Shown here piece by piece: positions 34,291 to 43,271 of a DNA stretch of 63,326 nt. The stretch is from JAZLJD01 sp045617725 (GTDB lineage Bacteria; Bacillota; Clostridia; Lachnospirales; Lachnospiraceae), in NCBI GenBank assembly GCA_045617725.1, contig JAZLJD010000029.1, positions 1 to 63,326 of the forward strand, read 5' to 3'. Both the position numbers and the translations under genes were made by a program. The stretch's first letter is position 1. Each line of letters begins with the position of its first letter. The notes below the pieces were generated by a model. The model was not told the DNA's origin. It saw only the letters and a list, made by a program, of their open reading frames with translations, and did not search any database.

Positions 34291-35445
34291 ATGAGAGTTA
34301 CGAATAATCAGTCAGCAGTCATTGCATTTAATGCATTAAATGTGAATGAATCGAATCTGGCACAGTCCATTGAGCGACTTTCTTCCGGACTTAAGATTAA
34401 TCATGCCAGAGACAATGCCTCCGGACTTGCAATCGCCAAGCGTATGAATGCACAGCTCGAAGGTATCGGCCAAGCATCCCAGAACGCAAGCGACGGTATC
34501 TCCGTTGTAGAGATTGCCGAGGGTGCACTCAGCGAGATTCAGGCGATTCTGCAGCGTATGAATGAGATTACCGTACAGGCTGCCAATCAGACGAATACGG
34601 CAACGGAGCGTGAGGCGATTCAGGAAGAGCTTAGTCAGCTCAGCAACGAAATCAACCGTATCAAGGGAACGACGCAGTTCAACGGCCAGACCCTTTTGGA
34701 CGGCACGTTTGACCTTAAGGGATATACGGACCATTCCTCCGTTTCGATTGCTTCCTTCTCCGAGACGGCATCGCCGGCCAAGTACCTGATCCAGAATATT
34801 TCCGATGCACTGGATGAGAATGGGAACCTGGAACTTTCCGCCATCAGCATGGTGAAACGCCGGGAGGACGGCAGTGTTTCGGCCGCCGATCAGGCCCTTT
34901 TGGACGCCGCCGGTGCACAGCCTTTGCCTGCGGATGCAGTCATTACTACCGATGGAAACCGCCTTACCATCAGTGCCAAAGACAATTTTGAAATTCAGAT
35001 CGACATCAATGCTTCTTACAGCGGCGATGTTACCCTGGATTTGACAGATATCGGTGCCATGAGACTTCAGGTCGGCTCCAATGAGGGTCAGGTTTTGAGT
35101 GTAGTAATTCCGGATGTTTCCTTAAAGTATCTTCATCTGGAGGGCCTGGATGTAACGACCAACGAAGGCAGTTATGCGGCCATTGACAGTATTAAGAAGG
35201 CACTTGCTTCGGTTTCCTCCGTGCGTGCAAGACTTGGTTCCTATCAGAATCGTCTTGAGCATACCATCTCCAATCTGGATGTAACGAATGAGAACTTAAC
35301 CAGCGCATATTCCCGTATCATGGATGTGGATATGGCAGATGAAATGACGAACTATGCAACCCAGCAGGTACTTGTACAGGCTGCAACCTCCATGCTGGCA
35401 CAGGCCAACGAGTTACCTTCCCAGGTACTTCAGCTGCTGCAGTAA
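34291..35445 (+). CDS. hag: Flagellin
   Basis: A 384-aa flagellin. The conserved D0/D1 N-terminus (NESNLAQSIERLSSGLKINHARDNASGLAIAKRM) and C-terminus (RLEHTISNLDVTNENLTSAYSRIMDVDMADEM ... ATSMLAQANELPSQVLQLLQ) flank a short variable domain (about residues 150-280). The terminal helices carry the TLR5-type region. SD AGGAGA precedes the ATG. It sits 20 bp after the FliK-like gene and 25 bp before fliS, so expression of filament and chaperone is linked. Confidence 0.97.
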   Translation: MRVTNNQSAVIAFNALNVNESNLAQSIERLSSGLKINHARDNASGLAIAKRMNAQLEGIGQASQNASDGISVVEIAEGALSEIQAILQRMNEITVQAANQTNTATEREAIQEELSQLSNEINRIKGTTQFNGQTLLDGTFDLKGYTDHSSVSIASFSETASPAKYLIQNISDALDENGNLELSAISMVKRREDGSVSAADQALLDAAGAQPLPADAVITTDGNRLTISAKDNFEIQIDINASYSGDVTLDLTDIGAMRLQVGSNEGQVLSVVIPDVSLKYLHLEGLDVTTNEGSYAAIDSIKKALASVSSVRARLGSYQNRLEHTISNLDVTNENLTSAYSRIMDVDMADEMTNYATQQVLVQAATSMLAQANELPSQVLQLLQ

Positions 35446-35470
35446 TTGATTTTGGCGAAAGGAATAGCCT

Positions 35471-35944
35471 ATGGAAGCTTTGAAAAAGAAAGAATATACC
35501 CTGCGTATCAGTCAGGCCAACCGTTGCGGTCTGGTTGTGATTGTTTATGAGATATGCATGGATTACCTTACCGAAGCCCGCGAGGCCTATGAGGCGGAGG
35601 ACTACGATGCCTATCATAATGCGTTGTATTTTGCGCGGAATTGTATCACGCAGCAGATGGCTTCCCTGAATATGAGCCGGGAATTGTCGGTCACGCTGAT
35701 GCAGATTTACCTGTTCTGTATCCGGGAGCTGGCCAAGGCGGAAGGATTGTACCGCGTGGAAGGCGTGGATCAGGTTTATTCCATCGTAGAGAAGCTTAGA
35801 GATGCCTTTCATGAAATTGAAAAAGAGGATGATTCGGAGGCCGTTATGGGACATGCCCAGGATGTCTACGCAGGACTTACTTATGGAGCAGGCGGCTTGA
35901 ATGAGGACATCGTAAGTGCCGCAAACAGGGGTTTTCAGGCTTAA
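35471..35944 (+). CDS. fliS: Flagellar export chaperone FliS
   Basis: A 157-aa helical protein. The pattern AYxxALxxARxxIxxQMxSLNMSRELSVTLMQIYLFCIRELAKA matches FliS, which binds the flagellin C-terminus and prevents premature polymerisation in the cytoplasm. It lies directly downstream of flagellin, the usual place. The N-terminus is a little longer than typical. SD-like GAAAGGAATAG. A terminator follows about 90 bp later. Confidence 0.88.
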   Translation: MEALKKKEYTLRISQANRCGLVVIVYEICMDYLTEAREAYEAEDYDAYHNALYFARNCITQQMASLNMSRELSVTLMQIYLFCIRELAKAEGLYRVEGVDQVYSIVEKLRDAFHEIEKEDDSEAVMGHAQDVYAGLTYGAGGLNEDIVSAANRGFQA

Positions 35945-36033
35945 GCGCTTATGGCGGAACCCGGGTGGTGCCCCCACACGGAATGAGTAAAAAAACGAGC
36001 CTGTTTTTTGTAAGGAATTACCAAACTTTTGAG

Positions 36034-36068
36034 AATCAAGGAGGATATCCTTGATTTTCTTTTTTTTA
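36034..36068 (+). terminator. intrinsic terminator of the flagellin operon
   Basis: 9-bp perfect stem aatcaagga/tccttgatt (36034-36042, 36048-36056) and a long T-rich tail. Confidence 0.92.
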
Positions 36069-36198
36069 TCTTTATATAATCAGTTTGGACAGAGCAATAC
36101 TGTATCAAATCTTTTTTAGCGCCGGGCACCATCTATGTGACAGTCGTGTCATTTTGTGCCTGTATCGCGCATTTTCCAATCAATTTCTTGGAGGCTGT

Positions 36199-37137
36199 AT
36201 GGATCGTCGCCGCGTTGTTTTGTTATGCGACCCGAATCGACGATTTATGAATGAGCTTGCGAAGGTGCTGGCCCGTTATTTTTGTTCCAAAGGACCGACG
36301 AATATTCTGGTTTTTGACGAAAAAGACGAAATGCAGAAGTACGCCAAAAGATATCCGGTTGATCTGGTACTAATCAATGAGATGTTCTATGAAGGACCGA
36401 TTCTGTACTGTGGGGAAGTGCAGGAGATTCTTTTGAAGGTAACGGATGTGCCGGTGATTCAGGCTGAGAAATTCATAAATCGTGATGAGGGCATCATAAA
36501 TATAAGCAAGGAGATTACTTCTATGGGGGTAGCAAGGAAATTTCGCAAAGCATCAATTATCAGTGTGTATTCGGTTTTGGGCTGTCGGGTTCAATCCTCG
36601 TTTGCGTACTTTTTGTCGAGGAGACTGGCACAGTCCGGCCGCGTTCTCTACATTTCGTTTACGCAGAACCGGGAGCCCGGGTCGCTTTTGGCCTCGCCCG
36701 GAGCACAGGAATTTGTGGAATTACTAAAGTATATGGATACGAATCCGCTGCTGTTCCGAAATAAGCTGCATCGAATGATGTGCAGGCAGGGCAATATGTA
36801 CTATCTGTCGCCCGGGATTGCATATCAGTCGCTTCTTTTAGCCGGTGGGGATCGGTGGATTCGGTTTGTGGAATATATTAAATCGGGGCGTGAGTTCACC
36901 TATATTATTCTGGAGCTTACGGATTTTATGAGAGATTCCCTGAAGGTACTTTCTAAGAGCGATGTGGTTTATATGGTAGAGCCGGTGCCGGGGATTGGTC
37001 CGGAGCATGTGAAATATCGGGAGTACTCCGGAATGCTTGGGGAGAAGGTTCAGGTGCTTCCCAATAAGTTGCGTTTCAGTATGGTGCATGAGGTCGTTGA
37101 GTATGTACGCTCGGTTGCGATAGGAGTATCGGGATGA
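36199..37137 (+). CDS. TadZ/CpaE-like pilus protein with degenerate P-loop
   Basis: About 312 aa. The ATG at 36199 follows TTGGAGG; the 38 codons upstream in frame have no SD. The N-terminal about 115 residues look like a receiver-type fold, and the rest like a MinD/ParA ATPase. The expected KGGxGKT loop is replaced (YSVLGCRVQSSFAYFLSRRLA near residue 125), so ATP hydrolysis is doubtful. TadZ proteins place the Tad secretion machine in the cell. It overlaps the CpaF gene by 4 bp (ATGA) and heads the Tad operon. Confidence 0.75.
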   Translation: MDRRRVVLLCDPNRRFMNELAKVLARYFCSKGPTNILVFDEKDEMQKYAKRYPVDLVLINEMFYEGPILYCGEVQEILLKVTDVPVIQAEKFINRDEGIINISKEITSMGVARKFRKASIISVYSVLGCRVQSSFAYFLSRRLAQSGRVLYISFTQNREPGSLLASPGAQEFVELLKYMDTNPLLFRNKLHRMMCRQGNMYYLSPGIAYQSLLLAGGDRWIRFVEYIKSGREFTYIILELTDFMRDSLKVLSKSDVVYMVEPVPGIGPEHVKYREYSGMLGEKVQVLPNKLRFSMVHEVVEYVRSVAIGVSG

Positions 37138-38270
37138 CACGGTATGATGAAGAACTGAATTCCTTAATCGAAGTAGTACTCAGACATATTGACCTTCACA
37201 AGAATGTCAGCGATACGGAGATGCAGGGAATCATAGCGGAATGTGTCGGCAGGGAAGTACTGGAGAATCCGGAGCTTGCAGAGGATGAAGAGCGTTTGCG
37301 TTGCGACATACGGCATGCGATTTGCCGGTATGGAATCCTGCAGGCCTATCTTGAGGATGAATCCGTAACGGAGATTATGGTGAATGGGACCAACCCTATT
37401 TTTGTCGAACGAAACGGGCGGCTTGAGTGTACTAAGGACCGGTTCCCTTCGGCGGAGAAGCTGGAGGATATCATACGGCGTATTGTTGCAGGATGTAACC
37501 GCATGGTGAATGAGGCGGTTCCGATTGTCGATGCACGTATGCCGGGAGGCGAAAGAGTATGTGCAATCGTCGGTTCTGTTGCTGTGGGCGGGCCGTATCT
37601 TACAATCCGAAAGTTCGCCCGGAATACGTACGGAGTGGATGATTTGGTTGCTTTCGGCAGCATGCCGTATGGAATCGGAGAATTACTAAAGGATGCTGTC
37701 AGAAATAAGCAGAGCATCATTATCAGCGGCTCGACGGGAAGTGGGAAAACGACACTGCTGTCAGCTTTGGCGGGGAGCATTCCGAGCGATGAGCGGGTTG
37801 TCTCCATTGAGGACAGTGCCGAGATGAAGCTTGACGGGATAGCGAATCTGGTTCGTCTGGAGACTCGGAATCCGAATATGGAAGGCAAGAGCGGAGTGAC
37901 GATTCGCGAGCTTTTGCGTGCGAGTCTTCGTATGAGACCGGATCGGATTATCGTGGGCGAAGTACGAGGCGTCGAGGTTCTCGATATGCTACAGGCGATG
38001 AATACGGGTCATGCAGGGTCACTCAGCACGTTGCACAGCAACAGCGCCCGCGATGCACTGGTACGGCTTGAGACGATGGCACTGATGGGTGCGGAACTTC
38101 CGCTTGCCGTAGTACGGCGACAGATTGCTTCCGGAATCAGCATGATTGTTCATCTGAGCAGGGCGTTTGACGGAGGCCGGTATGTCAGTGAGATTCTTAA
38201 AATTACCGGTATAACGGAGGGTGAGATTCATACGGAATATATTTATCAGGCGGACGAAGGTACCGCTTAA
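37134..38270 (+). CDS. cpaF: Tad pilus assembly ATPase CpaF/TadA
   Basis: A 378-aa secretion ATPase of the type II/IV superfamily. Walker A GSTGSGKTT near residue 203, Asp box SIEDSAEMKL, Walker B RPDRIIVGEVRG near residue 263, and His box GHAGSLSTLHSNSA near residue 290. It powers Flp pilus assembly at the membrane. The start overlaps the TadZ stop, and its end overlaps the TadBC gene by 50 bp, so the operon is tightly coupled. Confidence 0.95.
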   Translation: MTRYDEELNSLIEVVLRHIDLHKNVSDTEMQGIIAECVGREVLENPELAEDEERLRCDIRHAICRYGILQAYLEDESVTEIMVNGTNPIFVERNGRLECTKDRFPSAEKLEDIIRRIVAGCNRMVNEAVPIVDARMPGGERVCAIVGSVAVGGPYLTIRKFARNTYGVDDLVAFGSMPYGIGELLKDAVRNKQSIIISGSTGSGKTTLLSALAGSIPSDERVVSIEDSAEMKLDGIANLVRLETRNPNMEGKSGVTIRELLRASLRMRPDRIIVGEVRGVEVLDMLQAMNTGHAGSLSTLHSNSARDALVRLETMALMGAELPLAVVRRQIASGISMIVHLSRAFDGGRYVSEILKITGITEGEIHTEYIYQADEGTA

Positions 38271-39795
38271 GCGTATCACCGGACTTGTTTTCTACGGGTT
38301 ACTGGTTTGTTCTTTTTCGTATCTGTGCTTTCGGAATATCAGGTTACTGGTACCTGCTATAGCGCTGCTTCCCTGGTATGTAAGGTTTTTAAAAGAGAGA
38401 GAAGCCACACAGACCAAGGAACGGGGCAGGATGCTTTTTGGCAGGCTGCTGGAGCTGATTTCCGGAAATCTTCAGGCCGGGCTGGTGCTTGATCGTGCCA
38501 TTGCCGAAGCCACGGCTTATCTTCCTTCGTTTAATGAAGCATTTCCGCTTTTTCAAAAGAAGCATGTGAATCTGACGGAAACCGAGGAACTGATGCAGAG
38601 ACTGCTGGATTCGGGGGATGAACGGATCATGGATTTTTCCGGGGTTTTACGGGTTGCCATGAAAGCGGGTGGGAATCCGGTGCCCATTTTCCGGCATTAT
38701 GTGCATGAACTAAACCTGGAGGCGGACCTTCAGAGAGAGATGAAGGATGATATTTCGAAGAAGGTTTTTGAGCTGCGTATCATGCAGGCTTTTCCCTATC
38801 TCATGTATGCGTACGTGGATGTGATTTATTCCGGATATTTTACGGTTTTGTATGAGGAAAGCTATGGCCGGGTCATGATGCTTTTGTGTTCCGCCCTATA
38901 CTTTTGGGCCTGGTTTATGTCGGAGGATGTTTTGTACCGGAAGGAGATGAATCGCGTATTTCGGCGCAAGACACTTCGGGAGAGGCTTTATAAGGAGACT
39001 TTCTATAAAGACTATGCGGCCGGGAAGAGTACGGAGAACGAGGCGGTTCGCGATTTTATTCTTTCTCTTTCGACAGATCGCGTGCGGAATCTTTTGAGCC
39101 GCTTGTACCAGGTGGAGGATGAGAACCTTGTCTACTGTTTTGTCTTTACAGGCTTGAAGAGGAGTCTGCTTGTGATTCTGGGAGGTTGCCTGGTGTTTGG
39201 AATCTCCGTGTATCTGAAAGCGATTAAGGTGCAGGCTTTGGGAACGGTGTTGATTTTGCTTTTTTCCATATTGCTTTTGGCGTTCCTCTATTACGAAGTG
39301 GGAGAACTGAATCTGTATCAGTACGGACGGGAGCGCGAGAACGAGATTACGGAGGACTTTGTCAGTATTGTTGAGAAACTGACGCTGCTGCAATGTGCCG
39401 GACTTACGGTTCGCAGTGCCATAAAGGAGATTGTTACGGAATACGAAGGGACAGCCCGGAAGAGATATGCATACGAGGAAATCGTACTTTGTAACCGGAA
39501 GCTTGGTTACGGGATTTCGGAAGTGAATGCATATACGGAACTCGGAGAGCGATGTGGGACTGCGGAGTTTAGGCATCTGTCCATGCTGCTCATTCAAAAC
39601 ATGAATCAGGGAAATGAGGCGCTTACGGAGCTGCTGTCTCAGGAAGTGGAGCAGGGGCTCAGTATCAGACTGTCGGACTTACGACGGAAGGGGCTTCGGA
39701 ATGAGACAAAGCTTTTGTTTCCGACTGTACTTTACCTGTTTGTGATTTTGCTTTTTCTGATGGTACCGGCTTTTGCACAGTTTATTGATTACTAG
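38221..39795 (+). CDS. Tad pilus inner-membrane platform, fused TadB-TadC-like
   Basis: A 524-aa membrane protein with two T2SSF-type halves: helical cytoplasmic domain at about residues 70-190 then TM pair near 195-235, and a second from about 290 with its helical domain at about 385-480 and a final TM (LFPTVLYLFVILLFLMVP). TadB and TadC are usually separate genes, so this is a fusion or a single long form. The GTG at 38221 is used because no in-frame ATG lies nearby, though GGAGG is too close, so the true start may be a little downstream. It overlaps cpaF. Confidence 0.75.
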   Translation: MRFIRNIFIRRTKVPLKRITGLVFYGLLVCSFSYLCFRNIRLLVPAIALLPWYVRFLKEREATQTKERGRMLFGRLLELISGNLQAGLVLDRAIAEATAYLPSFNEAFPLFQKKHVNLTETEELMQRLLDSGDERIMDFSGVLRVAMKAGGNPVPIFRHYVHELNLEADLQREMKDDISKKVFELRIMQAFPYLMYAYVDVIYSGYFTVLYEESYGRVMMLLCSALYFWAWFMSEDVLYRKEMNRVFRRKTLRERLYKETFYKDYAAGKSTENEAVRDFILSLSTDRVRNLLSRLYQVEDENLVYCFVFTGLKRSLLVILGGCLVFGISVYLKAIKVQALGTVLILLFSILLLAFLYYEVGELNLYQYGRERENEITEDFVSIVEKLTLLQCAGLTVRSAIKEIVTEYEGTARKRYAYEEIVLCNRKLGYGISEVNAYTELGERCGTAEFRHLSMLLIQNMNQGNEALTELLSQEVEQGLSIRLSDLRRKGLRNETKLLFPTVLYLFVILLFLMVPAFAQFIDY

Positions 39796-39806
39796 GAGGT
39801 AACAGA

Positions 39807-39971
39807 GTGAGAAAATCTAATTTCCATCATGACAATCGTGGTATTTCTACGATTGAGGTGATACTGCTTTTGGTCGTGTTTGTGGGAATCGTTGTGATTT
39901 TTCGCGAAAAAATCACAGCGCTCATTAATACGGTGTTTGACGATTTATATGCTCAGTTAGTGGAGTTCTGA
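39807..39971 (+). CDS. Flp-type pilin, 54 aa
   Basis: A small GTG-start gene with a perfect SD (AGGAGGTAAC) right after the platform gene. The protein has a short basic/polar leader, then GISTIEVILLLVVFVGIVVI: a Gly, a Glu at +5 or +6 and a single hydrophobic helix, the hallmark of type IV/Flp prepilins cut by a TadV/CpaA peptidase. The C-terminus is short (FREKITALINTVFDDLYAQ). Its stop overlaps the next ATG by one base (TGATG). Probably the major pilus subunit. Confidence 0.82.
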   Translation: MRKSNFHHDNRGISTIEVILLLVVFVGIVVIFREKITALINTVFDDLYAQLVEF

Positions 39972-40321
39972 TGAAGAATAACAGGGGAAGCCTTTGTGTC
40001 TTTTATCTGCTTTTAATCACGATGGCGGTTTCGGTATTCCTGCTCACTACGATGGCAGCAGGGCTTAAGTACAATTATGTGAGAGCGCAGAGTGCGTTCG
40101 GTGCTGCCTGCAGGAGTGTCGTGGCAATCGGAGAAGCTTCCGAGGAAGTGCTTAAGCAGGAAATTCGGGAGACCGTGCTTTTGAACCAGCCCGAAACGGT
40201 AATAGAGAGTATTACCGTACTTAAGCAGGAGGAAGGACTTTGGCTTTCCATGAAAGGCAGGCTTCACAGGGCCGGATTTGAATTTTGTGTGTTATACGAT
40301 ATTTCGAGGGAAAGGTGGTGA
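39971..40321 (+). CDS. Tad-locus minor pseudopilin-like protein
   Basis: A 116-aa protein with a short polar N-terminus (MKNNRGSLC), one N-terminal hydrophobic helix (about residues 8-30) and a small alpha/beta domain. The position between the pilin and TadE-like genes suggests a minor pilin or assembly protein. It lacks the conserved Glu of true prepilins in the expected place, so cleavage is uncertain. Coupled to the pilin by a TGATG junction. Confidence 0.6.
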   Translation: MKNNRGSLCVFYLLLITMAVSVFLLTTMAAGLKYNYVRAQSAFGAACRSVVAIGEASEEVLKQEIRETVLLNQPETVIESITVLKQEEGLWLSMKGRLHRAGFEFCVLYDISRERW

Positions 40322-40329
40322 AACGGAAG

Positions 40330-41037
40330 ATGTTCTTAATCACTTCAGGGTGTTTTTCTGACTTACAGAGGGTAAAAAATAAAAGTGGTACAAATCGGGC
40401 ATATCTAAAATCATATCTATACAGTCATTTCTTGCTTAGGATATTCGGCGATATCCGACAGCATCTTTGGAAGAAAAAGATTGGGGGATTAAGGACGTCT
40501 TCGGTTTCACCACTGCGGCCGGATAATCGGGGAAGCATTACGGTGGAACTGGCTCTTTTGATTCCGCTTCTGGTTACGTTCATTGTGGGGATGAATATAC
40601 CGCTTTACGCAATTAACGAAGGGATACAAAATGCCATAGAGACGTATAATTGCGGCGTTGTGAGTGATACCTATGTATCCCTGGGGAGCGAGCAGTTCTG
40701 CCTGATTCCTTTCTCCGTGAGTGAGGAGGAATGGGTTTATCTCACCCCGTATGAATCCGTCTATCACAGCGACAGGAAGTGTGCTTATCTGAACCGAAAG
40801 GTTCATGTCGGTCTGTCCTATCTCATGGATTTCAAGCGAAACCTTGAGCGGAAACGATATCATGCCTGTTCCGTGTGTGACGGTGACAGTTTTCTGCCGC
40901 TGGCCTATTACACGGATTACGGAACCGCCTGGCACAAGGACACGGATTGTCCTGCCCTACGACGGGCGGTGTATGCGATTCGTCTTCAGGAGGCAGCAGG
41001 CTTAAAGGAGTGCAGTCAATGTATACAAAAACAATGA
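40330..41037 (+). CDS. TadE-like pilus protein with Cys-rich C-terminal domain
   Basis: About 235 aa from the ATG at 40330 (AAAGGTGG upstream; GTG at 40315 or 40318 possible). After a basic N-terminal stretch of about 65 residues comes the TadE-type segment NRGSITVELALLIPLLVTFIVG. The C-terminal region carries three CxxC or Cys-His clusters (HSDRKCAYL; HACSVCDGD; HKDTDCPALRR ... CSQC), a repeat-like metal-binding or disulfide pattern not usual for TadE. Probably exposed outside the membrane. Confidence 0.7.
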   Translation: MFLITSGCFSDLQRVKNKSGTNRAYLKSYLYSHFLLRIFGDIRQHLWKKKIGGLRTSSVSPLRPDNRGSITVELALLIPLLVTFIVGMNIPLYAINEGIQNAIETYNCGVVSDTYVSLGSEQFCLIPFSVSEEEWVYLTPYESVYHSDRKCAYLNRKVHVGLSYLMDFKRNLERKRYHACSVCDGDSFLPLAYYTDYGTAWHKDTDCPALRRAVYAIRLQEAAGLKECSQCIQKQ

Positions 41038-41357
41038 ATCGCGGTTCTATGACCATTGAAACCGCTTTTTTATTACCGGTCATTCTTCTTTTGGCCTTTT
41101 CCCTGTTTTTCTTTCCAATCCGGCTTTATCAGAAGGCTGCTTTGTATGCGTACGCGTTCGATCAGGGCTTGGAGCGGCCGGCGGATTATGTGGGACGGGT
41201 TGATTCGGTAGTGAGCCGTGTGGCGGGCCGGGAAGTGACCTGCGACAGAGTAGTGGGGACAGAAGCGGTCTATGTAACCCTGCATGTCGGCCGCCGGGAT
41301 TTTAGCCTGTGTATAAACAGGGCGGAAGGAGGAAGGCTTGTATGGATACGAAGTTAG
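41019..41357 (+). CDS. TadE-like pilus protein, short
   Basis: 112 aa. The ATG at 41019 has an AAAGGAG SD and overlaps the preceding gene by 19 bp. NRGSMTIETAFLLPVILLLAFSLFFF is a TadE/TadF-type N-terminal anchor with the conserved Glu. The rest is a small extracellular domain. It likely acts as a minor pseudopilin in the same Tad system. Overlaps the next start by 16 bp. Confidence 0.75.
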   Translation: MYTKTMNRGSMTIETAFLLPVILLLAFSLFFFPIRLYQKAALYAYAFDQGLERPADYVGRVDSVVSRVAGREVTCDRVVGTEAVYVTLHVGRRDFSLCINRAEGGRLVWIRS

Positions 41358-42199
41358 GCTGGTGTGAATTGCGACTGGTTCCGGTGGAATTTCAGAACAG
41401 ACATCAGCTGTCCTTTATCTGCGTTTCGAAGATTGCACATCCCCACCTGTTTCATCAGATCGAGGCAGGGACGGTGGAGGGTTTTTTGAAAGCCACCGTT
41501 ACTCCTTATCAGGATCGGGACAGGATTTTTTATGATGTGCACGGATATCGGCCGCTGACGGAAACTGATTTTTCAAGATACACCTATGAGGAATGGCGGG
41601 AGTTGTTTTTGGCACTCCTGCAGATTACCCAGAATGCTGCGGAACATATTCTGGAAGGGGAGCACATCATCCTGGAGCCCGCATATGTCTTTTTTCATAA
41701 GAGCAGGAAGACCTTCGGACTGATTTTCAATGAGGAATATGAGGTGCCCTTTGCGGAAGGGATGAAAGAGCTGGCAGGATTCTTTCTTACGAATTACAGG
41801 CCCAAGGAAGACAAGGCGGTGCTGCTCTTCTATCATTTTTATCATGCCTGCTCCGTGGACATAGAGAATCGGGAGTTGATTGAGGAGCTGAAGGCACAGG
41901 TGTACCTTGAACGGGATGAACTGATCCGGGAGCGTATCGGTAAGCGGATTGCGGATGCAATCGCGCAGGGCATGGCCCAAAAGAGAGCAGAATCACCCCA
42001 TAAGGTGGAAAGGAAACGAGACTTTCTGCCGGACAAAAAATATATTAAAAAGTATTCGGGGATTGTTGTGATAGTGTGTGTGATTCTCCTTCTGGGAGGA
42101 AGCCTCTTAAAATTATTCACGGTTCCCGGAAGAGTGACCGTTTTTCTGATTTTGTTGCTTATATTGGGCATTTTCGGGCTTCTGAAAGCATTGACATAA
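41342..42199 (+). CDS. DUF6382-like protein with C-terminal membrane anchor
   Basis: 285 aa from the ATG at 41342 (SD GGAGGA). A cytosolic alpha/beta domain (residues 1-165: WCELRLVPVEF ... LEPAYVFFHKSRKTFGLIF) resembles DUF6382, which in related bacteria is coupled to an FHA domain in Tad loci. Here no FHA follows; instead two hydrophobic helices end the protein (about 240-283). It closes the Tad operon. The regulatory role is inferred from context only. Confidence 0.6.
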   Translation: MDTKLGWCELRLVPVEFQNRHQLSFICVSKIAHPHLFHQIEAGTVEGFLKATVTPYQDRDRIFYDVHGYRPLTETDFSRYTYEEWRELFLALLQITQNAAEHILEGEHIILEPAYVFFHKSRKTFGLIFNEEYEVPFAEGMKELAGFFLTNYRPKEDKAVLLFYHFYHACSVDIENRELIEELKAQVYLERDELIRERIGKRIADAIAQGMAQKRAESPHKVERKRDFLPDKKYIKKYSGIVVIVCVILLLGGSLLKLFTVPGRVTVFLILLLILGIFGLLKALT

Positions 42200-42227
42200 A
42201 AGCCGGTAAAATGATACGCTTTCTTTT

Positions 42228-43271
42228 ATGAAAGATTTAATGGACTACTATTTTTTAAAAAACGGATATCAGAAAATCGAGACGACTTTGCCGGAAATCT
42301 GCATGTATTGCAGGCCTGAAATGCAGGCGGTAAATGCGATACAATTTGTCTTCTTTGACGAGAGAAGCAGTGCCATTTTGGAAGAAGATATGGATTTCAT
42401 TTATAAGACGGGACAGGAGTTTTTGTCGAAGACCTGCAAGCAGGATATTCATATGATTACCGTACTTGTTACGGAGGAAGCGGATCGAAATGCAGGCTAT
42501 ATAGAGGGCAGACCCAACACTTGGATTTTTGTGCCTTCTCAGAAACGTTTTTTGATTCCCGAGGGACATAGAGAAGAGTTTTACGGGGTTCGGGCCGGAA
42601 TTGAGCAGGTTTTTGCGCAGCAGGAAGAAATTCGGAAAGAAATGACACTTGTGTCAGAATCGAGGGAGGAGCCGGATATTATAGCGCCCAAAAGAAAGAT
42701 TCCTTTTGTGACGATTATCATCGTTATTATGAATGTCCTGCTTTTTATCGTCTATGCATTCCGTGGCGAGGTGTTGTATAATAAACTCAATCTGAACTGG
42801 TACGATGTGTTTGGCAATCATGAGTATTATCGGTTTTTTACGGCTATATTCATGCATGCGGATCTACAGCATTTAAGCAGCAATTTGATTATGCTTTATG
42901 TTGTGATGGATGTGATAGAGAATGATATAGGACACGTTCGGACTTTTCTCTACTATATTCTGGCCGGACTGGGAGGCGGGGCTGCTTCCGTAGTTTATGC
43001 ATACATGAAGCGGGAGCTGATTACTTCCATTGGTGCATCCGGAGCATATTTCGGAATGGCCGGAGTACTTTTGGTCCTCATGCTTCTGAATCCGTCTAAG
43101 CAACGCGGCATGATTGTCCGGTTTACGTTTATGCTGGGATACTCCCTGTATTGCGGCTTCACATCGATAGCAGTAGACAATGCGGCTCACGTAGGAGGAT
43201 TAGTCGTGGGTCTGGTACTTTCTTTTATGATTGAGGGTATTAAAAAGCTTAAAGGCAGGTCAAAGGGATGA
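42228..43271 (+). CDS. Rhomboid family intramembrane serine protease
   Basis: A 347-aa protein. A cytosolic N-terminal domain of about 160 residues is followed by six or more TM helices. The catalytic Ser lies in IGASGAYFGMAG (about residue 266) and the His in NAAHVGGLVVG (about 316); HLSSN with its conserved His is at about 215. It cleaves TM helices of unknown substrates within the membrane. It overlaps the flavodoxin-SCP2 gene by 4 bp, so they are co-expressed. Confidence 0.92.
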   Translation: MKDLMDYYFLKNGYQKIETTLPEICMYCRPEMQAVNAIQFVFFDERSSAILEEDMDFIYKTGQEFLSKTCKQDIHMITVLVTEEADRNAGYIEGRPNTWIFVPSQKRFLIPEGHREEFYGVRAGIEQVFAQQEEIRKEMTLVSESREEPDIIAPKRKIPFVTIIIVIMNVLLFIVYAFRGEVLYNKLNLNWYDVFGNHEYYRFFTAIFMHADLQHLSSNLIMLYVVMDVIENDIGHVRTFLYYILAGLGGGAASVVYAYMKRELITSIGASGAYFGMAGVLLVLMLLNPSKQRGMIVRFTFMLGYSLYCGFTSIAVDNAAHVGGLVVGLVLSFMIEGIKKLKGRSKG

